33,515 bases of DNA, from contig NZ_SRJC01000012.1 in the NCBI RefSeq assembly GCF_004684905.1, forward strand, positions 1 through 33,515, given 5' to 3'. Positions 1-6,841 of this stretch are shown piece by piece. Positions within the stretch are counted from its first letter, which is position 1; the number at the start of each line of letters is the position of its first letter. The translations under genes were made by a program, and so were the position numbers. The stretch is from Halobacillus salinus. Lineage in GTDB: Bacteria; Bacillota; Bacilli; Bacillales; Halobacillaceae. The notes below the pieces were generated by a model. That model saw nothing but the letters and a program-made list of their open reading frames with translations. It was not told the origin of the DNA and made no database searches.

Positions 1-89
1 AGGGGATCAGCTCGCTTCCTGCGCTCGACTTGCATGTATTAGGCACGCCGCCAGCGTTCGTCCTGAGCCAGGATCAAACTCTCCATAAA
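1..89 (-). rRNA. rrs: 16S ribosomal RNA, 5' end (partial)
   Basis: Read on the minus strand, the segment contains the universal 16S start region: the GAGTTTGATCCTGGCTCAG primer site at about 65-84, followed by the conserved run leading to GCGTGCCTAATACATGCAAG. The mature 5' end should be near 87-90 by comparison with Bacillus 16S. The gene runs out of the window to the left, so only about 89 nt are present. It is the first gene of an rrn operon whose promoters lie at 233-444. Confidence 0.97.
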
Positions 90-232
90 AGTTAAGTTTG
101 ACTTGCTCATTTGCACACCGAATGTGCGTTGTTGTCTTTTCTTCACTAAGAAGAAAAATATTGACGTACTGGTTGGTTCGTTCAGTTTTCAAAGATCAAA
201 TTGTGTCAGCCGTTCAAAACAGCGACTTAATC
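90..232 (-). other. rrn leader with boxA-like antitermination and processing element
   Basis: This is the transcribed leader between the last rrn promoter and 16S. On the minus strand it contains GATCTTTGAAAACTGAAC (about 180-197). The TCTTTGA core resembles boxA elements that recruit Nus factors to rRNA transcripts, and the AAAACTGAA part matches a sequence that commonly flanks Bacillaceae rRNA genes. It is nearly complementary to 33185-33198 in the 23S-5S spacer at the other end of the window, as expected of rRNA processing stems. The boxA role is inferred from family knowledge. Confidence 0.6.
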
Positions 233-262
233 ATCATAACATTTCTTAACGATGCTTGTCAA
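233..262 (-). promoter_or_regulatory. rrn promoter, proximal (third of three)
   Basis: On the minus strand TTGACA (257-262) is followed after 18 bp by TATGAT (233-238), with a TGT just before the -10 that makes it an extended -10. The start region reads GATTAAGTCGC, so transcription probably begins at the G of GTCGC, seven bases past the -10. This is the strongest match to consensus of the three rrn promoters. Confidence 0.9.
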
Positions 263-318
263 CAACTTTTTTGAAATGTTTTTGTGTGTTTCGTTGTCGC
301 CGTTTCAGCGACTTTATT

Positions 319-348
319 AATGTACCATGCAAACTCAATCAAAGTCAA
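319..348 (-). promoter_or_regulatory. rrn promoter, middle (second of three)
   Basis: On the minus strand TTGACT (343-348), an 18 bp spacer, then TACATT (319-324) preceded by TGG. The following bases AATAAAGTCGC repeat the start region seen at the other two rrn promoters. Confidence 0.85.
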
Positions 349-414
349 TAACTTTCTTTAATGATTTTGTTTTTTGTTTTGCTTGGTGACGGCGTCTCTC
401 AACGCGACTTTAAT

Positions 415-444
415 AATATAGCACGTCTAAAAAAGAACCGTCAA
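415..444 (-). promoter_or_regulatory. rrn promoter, distal (first of three)
   Basis: On the minus strand TTGACG (439-444), an 18 bp spacer, then TATATT (415-420) preceded by TGC. The following bases ATTAAAGTCGC are the same start region as at the other two rrn promoters. It lies directly after the terminator of ygxA. Confidence 0.87.
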
Positions 445-454
445 TAGTTTTTAT

Positions 455-493
455 AAAAAACCTCTTCCCTTTGAAGTTGAAGAAGGAAAGAGG
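455..493 (-). terminator. terminator of ygxA
   Basis: On the minus strand a long stem of CCTCTTTCC and GGGAAGAGG type (461-492) is followed by TTTTTTAT. It lies between the ygxA stop and the first rrn promoter and insulates the rrn operon from ygxA transcription. Confidence 0.85.
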
Positions 494-507
494 TTATAGG
501 CTTATGA

Positions 508-1383
508 TTATAGACGATCGACTGGTTTGTAAGTGCGGTGGTAAATACCAGTACCTTTTGTTTCTTGTAAGACAACTTCTATAATATTGTTCTCTACCAG
601 GTATTCAATCATAGAAGACAAATCAAGAATGTAGTTCTGGATATCTGGGTGATTCTTAAGCTCTCCGAATGTCCAAGGGGCTTCCCTTTCGTCCATTAAC
701 TGTAGCAAGTGCCTTGCACTCGATAAGGAGCGTTTGCTTACGGCGTGTTCTACCGCAATGATCATCAATTGAATTCGCTTATCTGTCGGCTCGTGGCTTT
801 CGATGAGTTCTTCATATAATTTGTAGATTTCTGGTTCGATTCTTCTCACTTGGTTCCAAACAGTGACTTCCGGATGAAATCCCTTTTCAATAATAGCTAG
901 TCGAGCTAAATAATGAAGAGAACGCACCATCTGACTGAAAGAATCTAAATATTGCTCGGAATCATATAAGTCTTTTGCTTCCGTATAGCTTCTGATCAAT
1001 TTCGCAAACTCAATACCCTTCTTCAGATCCCTCGTCTCTTGAGGGAAAGTTCTAAGCCTGTCTTTCAACTCTGTTACGTATTCATTTCGTTCAAAGATTA
1101 TGGATCCATTAATCACCCACTCGACAGCACGGCGGTAGGAGCTGGTATCGATCCAACTCTGTAACAAGTCTTCGCTTACAATATGCATGGCAGCGGACTT
1201 GTTCTCGAATTCATAATGTTTTACATACCACTCTTCTTCAGGCTCTTTAACGATTACAAAAAGAATTACGTCGAAATTATCCGTTACCGGACTAACAGGA
1301 CGCTTCTTTTCTAGAATCAATATTCCCATTGTATTGCTCTGGCTTGCCCGCTCTTGATAGATTGGACGTAGTAGATCTTCCAT
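508..1383 (-). CDS. ygxA: nucleotidyltransferase-like protein YgxA
   Basis: This is a 291-residue soluble protein of the YgxA family, annotated in databases as nucleotidyltransferase-like with a C-terminal winged-helix-like part. The N-terminus MEDLLRPIYQERASQSNT and the central region (a helical stretch with SFSQMVRSLHYLARLAIIEKG near 150-170) fit the family. No catalytic role has been shown. An in-frame ATG exists 15 nt upstream at 1398, but the GGGGGA ribosome site stands 8 nt before the ATG at 1383 and nothing precedes 1398, so 1383 is preferred. The gene sits directly upstream of an rrn operon and next to ygzB and perR, as in Bacillus subtilis near rrnD. It has its own terminator before the rrn promoters. 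Confidence 0.88.
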   Translation of the reverse strand: MEDLLRPIYQERASQSNTMGILILEKKRPVSPVTDNFDVILFVIVKEPEEEWYVKHYEFENKSAAMHIVSEDLLQSWIDTSSYRRAVEWVINGSIIFERNEYVTELKDRLRTFPQETRDLKKGIEFAKLIRSYTEAKDLYDSEQYLDSFSQMVRSLHYLARLAIIEKGFHPEVTVWNQVRRIEPEIYKLYEELIESHEPTDKRIQLMIIAVEHAVSKRSLSSARHLLQLMDEREAPWTFGELKNHPDIQNYILDLSSMIEYLVENNIIEVVLQETKGTGIYHRTYKPVDRL

Positions 1384-1517
1384 TTCCTGGTCCCCCATAT
1401 TCTAGTTCAGTTCCTTGTGTTTATTCGATACTTTTCCCGAAAATCCTCTTTTGTAAGATATATTTGTGCTTATAAAATATGCTATACTACCTTGTAGAAC
1501 AGTTAGGAGGGACCTTC

Positions 1518-1892
1518 GTGGCTCTAAAATATAGTAGCAAGATCAACAAGATTCGTTCCTTTGCTTTCTGGCTTATATTCGGTGGAATTGGTGTTATGTA
1601 TATTGGTCTCCTTTTCAAAGAAACAGCATGGCTGATGGCTTTGTTTATGATTCTTGGGATGGGATTTGTCGGACTAAGTACAGTTGTTTACTTCTGGATC
1701 GGTATGCTCTCCACGCGTACCGTACAAATTGTCTGCCCATCATGTGAAAAACCTACAAAGATGTTAGGCAGGGTAGATGCTTGTATGCATTGTGATCAAC
1801 CATTAACGATGGATAAGACACTTGAAGGTAAAGAATTTGATGAGAAATATAATTCGAAGCGTTACAAGAAGAATACACAGGAGCAATCATAA
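1518..1892 (+). CDS. ygzB: YgzB family membrane protein (UPF0295)
   Basis: This 124-residue protein has two membrane segments (about 13-33 and 38-62) followed by a cytosolic tail with two CxxC pairs, CPSC at 73-76 and CMHC at 89-92, which look like a zinc ribbon. These features and the opening [15 protein letters not shown] match the YgzB/UPF0295 family of unknown function. The start is GTG at 1518, placed by the AGGAGGGACC site at 1505-1514; the longer frame from 1479 lacks a ribosome site and lies in the promoter. An extended -10 (TGC TATACT, 1480-1488) lies upstream without a clear -35. It is divergent from ygxA and convergent with perR. Confidence 0.9.
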   Translation: MALKYSSKINKIRSFAFWLIFGGIGVMYIGLLFKETAWLMALFMILGMGFVGLSTVVYFWIGMLSTRTVQIVCPSCEKPTKMLGRVDACMHCDQPLTMDKTLEGKEFDEKYNSKRYKKNTQEQS

Positions 1893-1893
1893 G

Positions 1894-1927
1894 AAGAGTC
1901 CACTCAGGATAGAGTGGACTCTTTTTA
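1894..1927. terminator. bidirectional terminator between ygzB and perR
   Basis: A 12 bp perfect stem AAGAGTCCACTC / GAGTGGACTCTT with a 6 nt loop is followed by TTTTTATTA on the plus strand, just after the ygzB stop. The A-rich flank gives a T-rich tail in the other direction, so it can also end perR transcripts. Confidence 0.92.
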
Positions 1928-1975
1928 TTATATATCCATAAAAGACAAAAAAACTGAAAGCCGTTAGCTTCCAGT

Positions 1976-2413
1976 TTAATGAGCGTTTTCTTTTTGGCAA
2001 TCAGAGCACGTTCCATACACTTCCATGCGATGATGACTTACATCAAATCCAGTCACCTGTTCAGCTAATGATTCAACTTCATTCAGACTTGGGTAATGGA
2101 AGTCGACGATCTTACCACATGATTCGCAAATGATATGGTAATGGTCTGTCGTATTACAATCAAAGCGGCTGGATGAATCCCCATAAGTGAGCTCTCGGAC
2201 TAGACCAATCTCACGGAATACTCTCAAATTGTTGTAAACCGTAGCCACACTCATGTTTGGAAATTTACTCTCTAATGCTTTGTAAATTTCATCAGCTGTT
2301 GGGTGAGTCATAGAATTCAGTAGGTATTCAAGCACCGCATGACGTTGTGGTGTAATTCGCACCCCAGAACCTTTCAGTGTATCTATGGCCTCTTGGAGAC
2401 GATGATCCGGCAC
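1976..2413 (-). CDS. perR: peroxide-responsive repressor PerR (Fur family)
   Basis: PerR is the metal-dependent repressor of the peroxide stress regulon. It senses H2O2 by iron-catalysed oxidation of histidine ligands. Starting at the GTG at 2413 gives 145 residues, the same length as the B. subtilis protein. All regulatory ligands fall at the known positions: His37, Asp85, His91, His93, Asp104. The structural zinc cysteines are at 96, 99, 136 and 139. The winged helix carries [15 protein letters not shown] and [16 protein letters not shown]. The GTG start is chosen because GAGGTG stands 7 nt before it; an ATG two codons upstream and the frame start at 2434 are worse placed. The promoter overlaps a Per box, which suggests autorepression. 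Peroxiredoxin bcp is nearby. Confidence 0.96.
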   Translation of the reverse strand: MPDHRLQEAIDTLKGSGVRITPQRHAVLEYLLNSMTHPTADEIYKALESKFPNMSVATVYNNLRVFREIGLVRELTYGDSSSRFDCNTTDHYHIICESCGKIVDFHYPSLNEVESLAEQVTGFDVSHHRMEVYGTCSDCQKENAH

Positions 2414-2474
2414 GGTCATGCACCTCGCTTTCATGAACTGATTCTTGATTTATAATATTATTACATTAGAATCC

Positions 2475-2512
2475 TTATAAATAGTGTAACCCTTTGTTAA
2501 TAACATTGTCAA
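2475..2512 (-). promoter_or_regulatory. perR promoter overlapped by a Per box
   Basis: On the minus strand TTGACA (2507-2512) and TACACT (2483-2488) are 18 bp apart. Over the -10 lies TTATAAATAGTGTAA (2475-2489, plus strand), which agrees with the Per box consensus TTATAATTATTATAA at 12 of 15 positions. This placement fits the known autorepression of perR in Bacillus. The call rests on consensus matching only. Confidence 0.65.
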
Positions 2513-2529
2513 TCTTGAGTAACAACTAT

Positions 2530-3087
2530 TTATACGTCAGGGCTGAGCGGGGTCTCTTCCCCACCGACTTTTTGGTTCACATATCTTGCAGCAACAAACA
2601 ACAAATCAGACAACCGGTTCAGATAGGAAACAACGTAAGGATTATTCACTTCTTCCCCAAGCCCTACAGCAGACCGCTCCGCTCTTCGTACCACGGTCCT
2701 TGCCAGGTGAAGACCCGCTGAAGCTTGATGACCAGAAGGCAGGATGAAGTTTTTTAGTGGAGCTAAGTCTTGATCCCATTGATCGATCGCCTGCTCTAGG
2801 TCATCGATATGTTTCTTCTTCAACTCCCACATGACGTCTTTGCCTTTTGGAGTGGCAAGTTCCGCTCCTACGTGAAAGAGGACCGTTTGAATCCTTTTCA
2901 TGTTATCCATGAAAGCGTCCTTACCTTCCCAATCTTCTTTCTTCAAATGGCTTAAAGCAACTCCAATTGCAGAATTCGCCTCATCGCACGTCCCGTAAGC
3001 TTCTACACGCAAATCATCTTTCGGTACTCGCTGACCGTATATGAGTGAAGTTTCTCCTTTATCTCCTGATCTTGTATAGATACGCAT
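2530..3087 (-). CDS. PduO-type cob(I)alamin adenosyltransferase
   Basis: The enzyme transfers the adenosyl group of ATP to cob(I)alamin, making coenzyme B12. The 185 residues show the family marks: the N-terminal ATP-binding strand YTRSGDKGETSL (4-15), the helix VVRRAERSAVGL near 130-143, and the C-terminal YLNRLSDLLFVAARY near 155-169. It is of the PduO/YvqK type, not CobA. The ATG follows the stop of the upstream dehydrogenase by one base (TAA G ATG), so the two are probably translationally coupled. Bacillus subtilis does not carry this gene between perR and bcp. The perR promoter begins just past its stop, with no clear terminator between, so some read-through into perR is possible. Confidence 0.92.
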   Translation of the reverse strand: MRIYTRSGDKGETSLIYGQRVPKDDLRVEAYGTCDEANSAIGVALSHLKKEDWEGKDAFMDNMKRIQTVLFHVGAELATPKGKDVMWELKKKHIDDLEQAIDQWDQDLAPLKNFILPSGHQASAGLHLARTVVRRAERSAVGLGEEVNNPYVVSYLNRLSDLLFVAARYVNQKVGGEETPLSPDV

Positions 3088-3088
3088 C

Positions 3089-4042
3089 TTAATACCCCCG
3101 TTTCGGATCGATTGTATTCATCATATCACCTGATCCAGATACATACACTTCTAAGTTTTCTTCAAACAACTCGAATGCCCTCGGTACATAATGAGGAGAT
3201 ATACCAGATAAATGAGGTGTTATCGTTATTTGTTCTTCATCCCATAGCGCATGCCCCGCTGGTAAAGGTTCCTCTTCCATCACATCCAAAACAGCATGGC
3301 GGATCTCCGAGTTTCTCACAGCATTTAATAGGACATCTGTCTCCACTAAGTCACCTCTCCCCATGTTAAGGAAGATGGCGTCCTCTTTCATGAGCTGAAA
3401 ATGCTCTGGCTTCAGAAGGTGCACCGTTTCTTCCGTACTTGGAAGGGCTGCTACTATGAAATCTCCTTGAGAAAGAGCTTGTTCGAAATCATCGATAGTA
3501 TATGTTTCATCAAAATATGGTTTCTTTCTTCCTGACTTGGATACCCCGAGCGTTCGCATCTGAAACGCCTTCGCTAAGCGGGCAACTTCCTGTGCAATTG
3601 CACCTGTACTTAATAACACCATAGTTCCACCGCTTATTTCTGTCATCACAGGGCGACGATTCCAAGTATGGTTCTTTTCTTGCTCAATCAGGATCTTCGC
3701 TTGTCTGCTCACTTGAAGAAGCATGGAAATGGCATACTCCGCCATCGGCTTAGCATGGATTCCTCGGACATTAGTGACAAGGATGTCCCGCTCTGCAATT
3801 TCATTAAATGGCATCCGGTCCATTCCCGCCGACATGACCATGATCCACTTTAAGTTTTCTGCTTTTCGGATCCTTTCAGGTGTTAAATCTTCCCCGTATG
3901 TAAGAAAGATATCCGCTTCCGCAAGATAACGATCCGCTTCTTCTATTCCGTGACAAAAGTAAAACTCCGCATCTCGGAATCGCCCTTGCAGCCGTTCTTT
4001 GATATCTCCCGGTACTCGCTTGATCGCTGATACAATTTTCAT
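3089..4042 (-). CDS. D-2-hydroxyacid dehydrogenase family protein with altered nucleotide-binding motif
   Basis: This is a 317-residue member of the D-isomer-specific 2-hydroxyacid dehydrogenase family. The catalytic triad is visible: Arg229 in NMGRGDLV, Glu258 in DVMEEEPLP and His277 in TPHLSG. The substrate domain is at 1-95 and 285-317. The Rossmann fingerprint is unusual. Where relatives have GxGxxG, this protein reads S145-T-G-A-I-A150, so the first and third glycines are Ser and Ala. Cofactor binding may be weakened or altered. The substrate cannot be told from sequence. The ribosome site AAGGAGGAGGG is strong. It lies after the bcp terminator and is coupled to the cobalamin adenosyltransferase gene. 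Confidence 0.88.
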   Translation of the reverse strand: MKIVSAIKRVPGDIKERLQGRFRDAEFYFCHGIEEADRYLAEADIFLTYGEDLTPERIRKAENLKWIMVMSAGMDRMPFNEIAERDILVTNVRGIHAKPMAEYAISMLLQVSRQAKILIEQEKNHTWNRRPVMTEISGGTMVLLSTGAIAQEVARLAKAFQMRTLGVSKSGRKKPYFDETYTIDDFEQALSQGDFIVAALPSTEETVHLLKPEHFQLMKEDAIFLNMGRGDLVETDVLLNAVRNSEIRHAVLDVMEEEPLPAGHALWDEEQITITPHLSGISPHYVPRAFELFEENLEVYVSGSGDMMNTIDPKRGY

Positions 4043-4061
4043 TTCAACCCTCCTCCTTCTA

Positions 4062-4094
4062 TATAAAAGAAACCATAGCCACGCAGGCTATGGT
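4062..4094 (-). terminator. terminator of bcp
   Basis: On the minus strand the 9 bp stem ACCATAGCC / GGCTATGGT with a short loop is followed by TTCTTTTATA. It lies between the bcp stop and the dehydrogenase ribosome site, so the dehydrogenase depends on read-through or on a promoter that I could not identify. Confidence 0.82.
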
Positions 4095-4101
4095 CTGTCT
4101 G

Positions 4102-4572
4102 CTATTGAAGGTTTTCGCGAATGAACTCCAGAGCAGATTCTACGTGGCCATCTACTTTCACTTTACGGTATTCTTCTGCAAGGTTCCCTTCTTTATCAAT
4201 AATGAAAGTGGAACGCTCTATACCATAATACTCTTTTCCAAAGTTCTTCTTCAGTTTCCACACTCCGTACTCTTCTGCAACTTGATGATCTTCATCAGCT
4301 AAAAGCAAGAACGGCAAGTCATGTTTATCAATGAATTTCTTGTGAGATTCTACCGGATCAGGACTTACACCTAGAATGACAGCGTCGAGATCAGCAAAGC
4401 TTTCGTGATGATCACGGAAGTCACATGCTTCTGTTGTACACCCTGGTGTCATATCTTTCGGATAGAAGTACAATACAACGTTTTGACCTTTATAGTCAGA
4501 CAGGCTCACCTGTTCTCCGTTATTTGCATGTAGTGTGAAATCTGGTGCTAGTTGTCCTTTTTCGATTGCCAT
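4102..4572 (-). CDS. bcp: thiol peroxidase Bcp (peroxiredoxin, PrxQ type)
   Basis: This thioredoxin-dependent peroxidase reduces H2O2 and organic hydroperoxides in the cytosol. With the start at 4572 the protein has 156 residues. The peroxidatic cysteine is Cys45 (MTPGCTTEAC) and the resolving cysteine is Cys50, the same spacing as in E. coli Bcp. Further family marks are YFYPKDMTPGCT and STFIIDKEGN. Two upstream ATG codons (4581, 4578) are rejected because the AGGAGG site is 9 nt from the ATG at 4572. It corresponds to B. subtilis ygaF. It lies 67 nt after the potassium channel gene with no clear terminator between, so the two may be cotranscribed. Confidence 0.95.
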   Translation of the reverse strand: MAIEKGQLAPDFTLHANNGEQVSLSDYKGQNVVLYFYPKDMTPGCTTEACDFRDHHESFADLDAVILGVSPDPVESHKKFIDKHDLPFLLLADEDHQVAEEYGVWKLKKNFGKEYYGIERSTFIIDKEGNLAEEYRKVKVDGHVESALEFIRENLQ

Positions 4573-4639
4573 TATCATCATCCTCCTCTATTGCTATTCT
4601 ATCTATTAGCGTACATTATCTCCTGCCAAACTTCCAATC

Positions 4640-5050
4640 TCAGCTGTCTTCCTTATAATTCATCCACACTTTCGCCACCAGTGCAGCTGGCAGAGAGTAA
4701 CCCACCATGGCTTCCACAATTGCTATCCAACGTCCGATCCCGACTGGAATCATATCCCCGTATCCCACTGTGAATAAAGTCACTCCGCTGAAGTACAGAC
4801 TCCTTGCCATCTCGTGGACCCAACTCAGACTTTCCCCGTTAAGATCTTCCCGATAAACCGGTACCCCTTCCTCTACGAGAATGAAATATATGATACCAAA
4901 ACCGATCAATACAATAGTGTATAACATTAAGATGGAAATAAACAGATGATGAGAGAACATACGATACTCTGCTTCCAGAGAAGAAAAGATTTGTCTGAGC
5001 GCTCCTGCAATGATAAGTAAACAAACAGCAGACCCGATTACCGTTACCAT
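4640..5050 (-). CDS. small potassium channel family protein
   Basis: This 136-residue membrane protein has segments at about 3-20, 36-58 and 105-128 and a pore helix (80-93) leading into the selectivity filter TVGYGD at 94-99. That is the architecture of a two-helix K+ channel with one extra N-terminal helix and no cytosolic RCK domain. K+ selectivity is inferred from the filter; gating is unknown. The ribosome site AAGGAGGGAGC is well placed. A second K+ channel with an RCK domain is encoded at 26741-27757. Confidence 0.85.
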   Translation of the reverse strand: MVTVIGSAVCLLIIAGALRQIFSSLEAEYRMFSHHLFISILMLYTIVLIGFGIIYFILVEEGVPVYREDLNGESLSWVHEMARSLYFSGVTLFTVGYGDMIPVGIGRWIAIVEAMVGYSLPAALVAKVWMNYKEDS

Positions 5051-5131
5051 AAGCTCCCTCCTTGTCCACTACTTATTTTGATGTATGCTTTGCGATTATT
5101 TTTTATGATTTTTTGAGGAACGGGCGAATGC

Positions 5132-5162
5132 ACAACCCTCTTTGCAAATTATGCATACGATA
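5132..5162 (+). promoter_or_regulatory. SigK-like promoter of the YjcZ-type gene
   Basis: CATACGATA (5154-5162) fits the mother-cell -10 consensus CATAnnnTA exactly, and AC at 5135-5136 is 17 bp upstream, as expected for SigK. SigE has a similar -10, but its ATA -35 is missing here. The predicted start is about 10 nt before the ribosome site of the sporulation peptide. Confidence 0.6.
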
Positions 5163-5192
5163 CAGTAAACCAATGGAAAGGGGGGATTATGA

Positions 5193-5279
5193 ATGGGTTA
5201 CGGATATGGTGGCGGATTCGCGCTGATCGTTGTTCTTTTCATCCTTCTAATCATCGTTGGTGCAGCGTTTGTATACTAA
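5193..5279 (+). CDS. YjcZ family sporulation peptide
   Basis: This is a 28-residue peptide: a glycine and tyrosine head (MGYGYGGGFALI) followed by one hydrophobic segment (VVLFILLIIVGAAFVY). It is typical of the short YjcZ/YhaL-like sporulation peptides of Bacillaceae, made in the mother cell or found on spores; their function is unknown. The ribosome site AAGGGGGGA (5178-5186) is 6 nt upstream. An overlapping ATG at 5189 opens a different frame without family features. A SigK-like promoter precedes it and a terminator follows. Confidence 0.85.
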   Translation: MGYGYGGGFALIVVLFILLIIVGAAFVY

Positions 5280-5289
5280 GTAATACAAA

Positions 5290-5314
5290 AGCAACCGGAT
5301 GTTGCTCTTTTCTT
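5290..5314 (+). terminator. terminator of the YjcZ-type gene
   Basis: The stem AGCAAC / GTTGCT with a 5 nt loop is followed by CTTTTCTT, 10 nt past the stop codon. Confidence 0.75.
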
Positions 5315-5353
5315 ACGTAAACGAACCATGTACGATGCATGAGATGAACGCGA

Positions 5354-5393
5354 GGACTCTTCCTTCTATAAGAAGGGAGAGTTTTATTTGTTT
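5354..5393 (+). terminator. second hairpin with T-rich tail ahead of gsaB
   Basis: A 12 bp stem ACTCTTCCTTCT / AGAAGGGAGAGT (one G-T pair, 3 nt loop) is followed by TTTATTTGTTT on the plus strand. It lies just upstream of the gsaB promoter. It is either a backup terminator that shields gsaB from the sporulation gene or, less likely, a leader attenuator. Confidence 0.6.
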
Positions 5394-5418
5394 CATCCCT
5401 TACAGTCCATGCTACAAT
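5388..5418 (+). promoter_or_regulatory. gsaB promoter, extended -10
   Basis: TACAAT (5413-5418) is preceded by TGC, making an extended -10. A TTGTTT at 5388-5393 is 19 bp away, a long spacing that the extended -10 could compensate. The start would be at about 5425, giving a leader of about 25 nt that holds the ribosome site. Confidence 0.6.
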
Positions 5419-5449
5419 GGATAAGAATGTTAGAAACAGGAGGATTTCT

Positions 5450-6742
5450 ATGAACCATACAAAATCAGAACAATTATATAATGAAGCGACAGAGCATATC
5501 TTAGGTGGAGTGAATTCACCGTCCCGTGCCTACAAAGGAGTAGGAGGTGGAACCCCAGTGTATATGGATCGTGCTGAGGGATCCCACTTCTTCGATGTAG
5601 ACGGGAATGAATATATCGATTACTTAGGTGCCTACGGGCCGATTATAACGGGACATGCCCACCCACATATTACAGAGGCAATTACGAAAGCAGCTCAAAA
5701 TGGCGTACTATACGGAACTCCGACTGTACTCGAAAACCGTTTTGCCAAGATGTTGAAGGATGCGATTCCTTCATTGGAAAGGGTTCGTTTTGTCAACTCA
5801 GGAACAGAAGCAGTCATGACAACCATCCGTGTTGCACGTGCTTACACTGGTAGAAATAAAATCATTAAATTCGCCGGCTGTTATCACGGCCATTCCGATC
5901 TAGTTTTAGTTGCAGCTGGTTCCGGACCTTCCACACTCGGAACTCCTGACTCTGCTGGTGTACCTGCTTCTATTGCAGCAGATGTCATCACTGTACCATT
6001 TAATGATATTGAACCATTCAAAGAAGCATTAGAGAAATTCGGGGATGAAATTGCCGGTGTTCTAGTAGAACCGATTGTCGGGAACTTCGGAATTGTCGAG
6101 CCTAAACCAGGATTCCTTGAAGAAGTGAATCGTCTGACACACGATGCCGGTGCTCTCGTTATTTATGATGAAGTGATCACCGCGTTCCGTTTTACATACG
6201 GAAGTGCTCAACAGCTGCTGAACATCGAACCGGATATGACAGCGATGGGTAAAATCATCGGAGGTGGCCTACCGATCGGTGCTTACGGTGGACGTGCTGA
6301 TATTATGGAGCAAGTCGCTCCTCTCGGCCCCGCTTACCAAGCTGGCACCATGGCAGGAAATCCAGCTTCCATGTCTGCAGGAATCGCTTGTTTAGAAGTA
6401 TTACAAGAAGAAGGTATTTATGAAGAAATGGACCGCTTAGGCGAAAGACTTGAGACAGGGATCCTAGAATCTGCCGATAAACACGGGTTAGAGATTTCTA
6501 TTAACCGCTTGAAAGGTGCTTTCACCGTTTACTTCACGACTGATAAAGTGGAAAATTACGAGCAAGCGGAGAATACAGACGGCGAGAAATTCGCTCAGTT
6601 CTTCCACTTGATGCTTGCCGAAGGAATTAACCTTGCTCCGTCCAAATACGAAGCTTGGTTTTTAACAACGGCACATACAGATGAAGATATCGATCAGACA
6701 CTTCAGGCTGTCGACCGTGTCTTCCACCAAATGAGTAAATAA
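5450..6742 (+). CDS. gsaB: glutamate-1-semialdehyde 2,1-aminomutase (second paralogue, GsaB)
   Basis: This PLP enzyme converts glutamate-1-semialdehyde into 5-aminolevulinate, the first committed tetrapyrrole precursor in the C5 pathway. The protein has 430 residues. The PLP lysine is Lys268 in [16 protein letters not shown]. The cofactor region [10 protein letters not shown] and the opening [15 protein letters not shown] are conserved. The start is the ATG at 5450, with ACAGGAGGA at 5436-5443; an ATG at 5417 in the same frame lies inside the promoter. Bacilli often have two copies, hemL in the hem operon and gsaB beside ygaE and bcp; the neighbourhood here identifies this copy as gsaB. It has its own promoter and terminator. 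Confidence 0.95.
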   Translation: MNHTKSEQLYNEATEHILGGVNSPSRAYKGVGGGTPVYMDRAEGSHFFDVDGNEYIDYLGAYGPIITGHAHPHITEAITKAAQNGVLYGTPTVLENRFAKMLKDAIPSLERVRFVNSGTEAVMTTIRVARAYTGRNKIIKFAGCYHGHSDLVLVAAGSGPSTLGTPDSAGVPASIAADVITVPFNDIEPFKEALEKFGDEIAGVLVEPIVGNFGIVEPKPGFLEEVNRLTHDAGALVIYDEVITAFRFTYGSAQQLLNIEPDMTAMGKIIGGGLPIGAYGGRADIMEQVAPLGPAYQAGTMAGNPASMSAGIACLEVLQEEGIYEEMDRLGERLETGILESADKHGLEISINRLKGAFTVYFTTDKVENYEQAENTDGEKFAQFFHLMLAEGINLAPSKYEAWFLTTAHTDEDIDQTLQAVDRVFHQMSK

Positions 6743-6753
6743 AGACAGATGAA

Positions 6754-6785
6754 ATACCCAGAGCCCAATGCTCTGGGTATTTTTA
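6754..6785 (+). terminator. terminator of gsaB
   Basis: An 11 bp perfect stem ATACCCAGAGC / GCTCTGGGTAT with a 5 nt loop is followed by TTTTTAT. Confidence 0.92.
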
Positions 6786-6806
6786 TCCGAAACCTATTAT
6801 AAGGTA

Positions 6807-6835
6807 TTGAAAAAATGAATCGTCCATGCTACCAT
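6807..6835 (+). promoter_or_regulatory. promoter of a possible small RNA
   Basis: TTGAAA (6807-6812) and TACCAT (6830-6835) are 17 bp apart, with TGC before the -10. No open frame with a ribosome site follows before the terminator at 6926-6966. Confidence 0.55.
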
Positions 6836-6841
6836 ATACAT

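Noticed and set aside
7-192. 61-codon frame on the minus strand at the left edge
   Set aside because: It lies within the 16S 5' end and rrn leader; no ribosome site.
2450-2464. Second Per box-like sequence upstream of perR
   Set aside because: Only 11 of 15 matches in an A+T-rich stretch; the copy at 2475-2489 is better and overlaps the -10.
5189-5280. Overlapping ATG 4 nt before the YjcZ-type start
   Set aside because: Opens another frame with no family resemblance; the frame at 5193 gives a clear YjcZ-like peptide.
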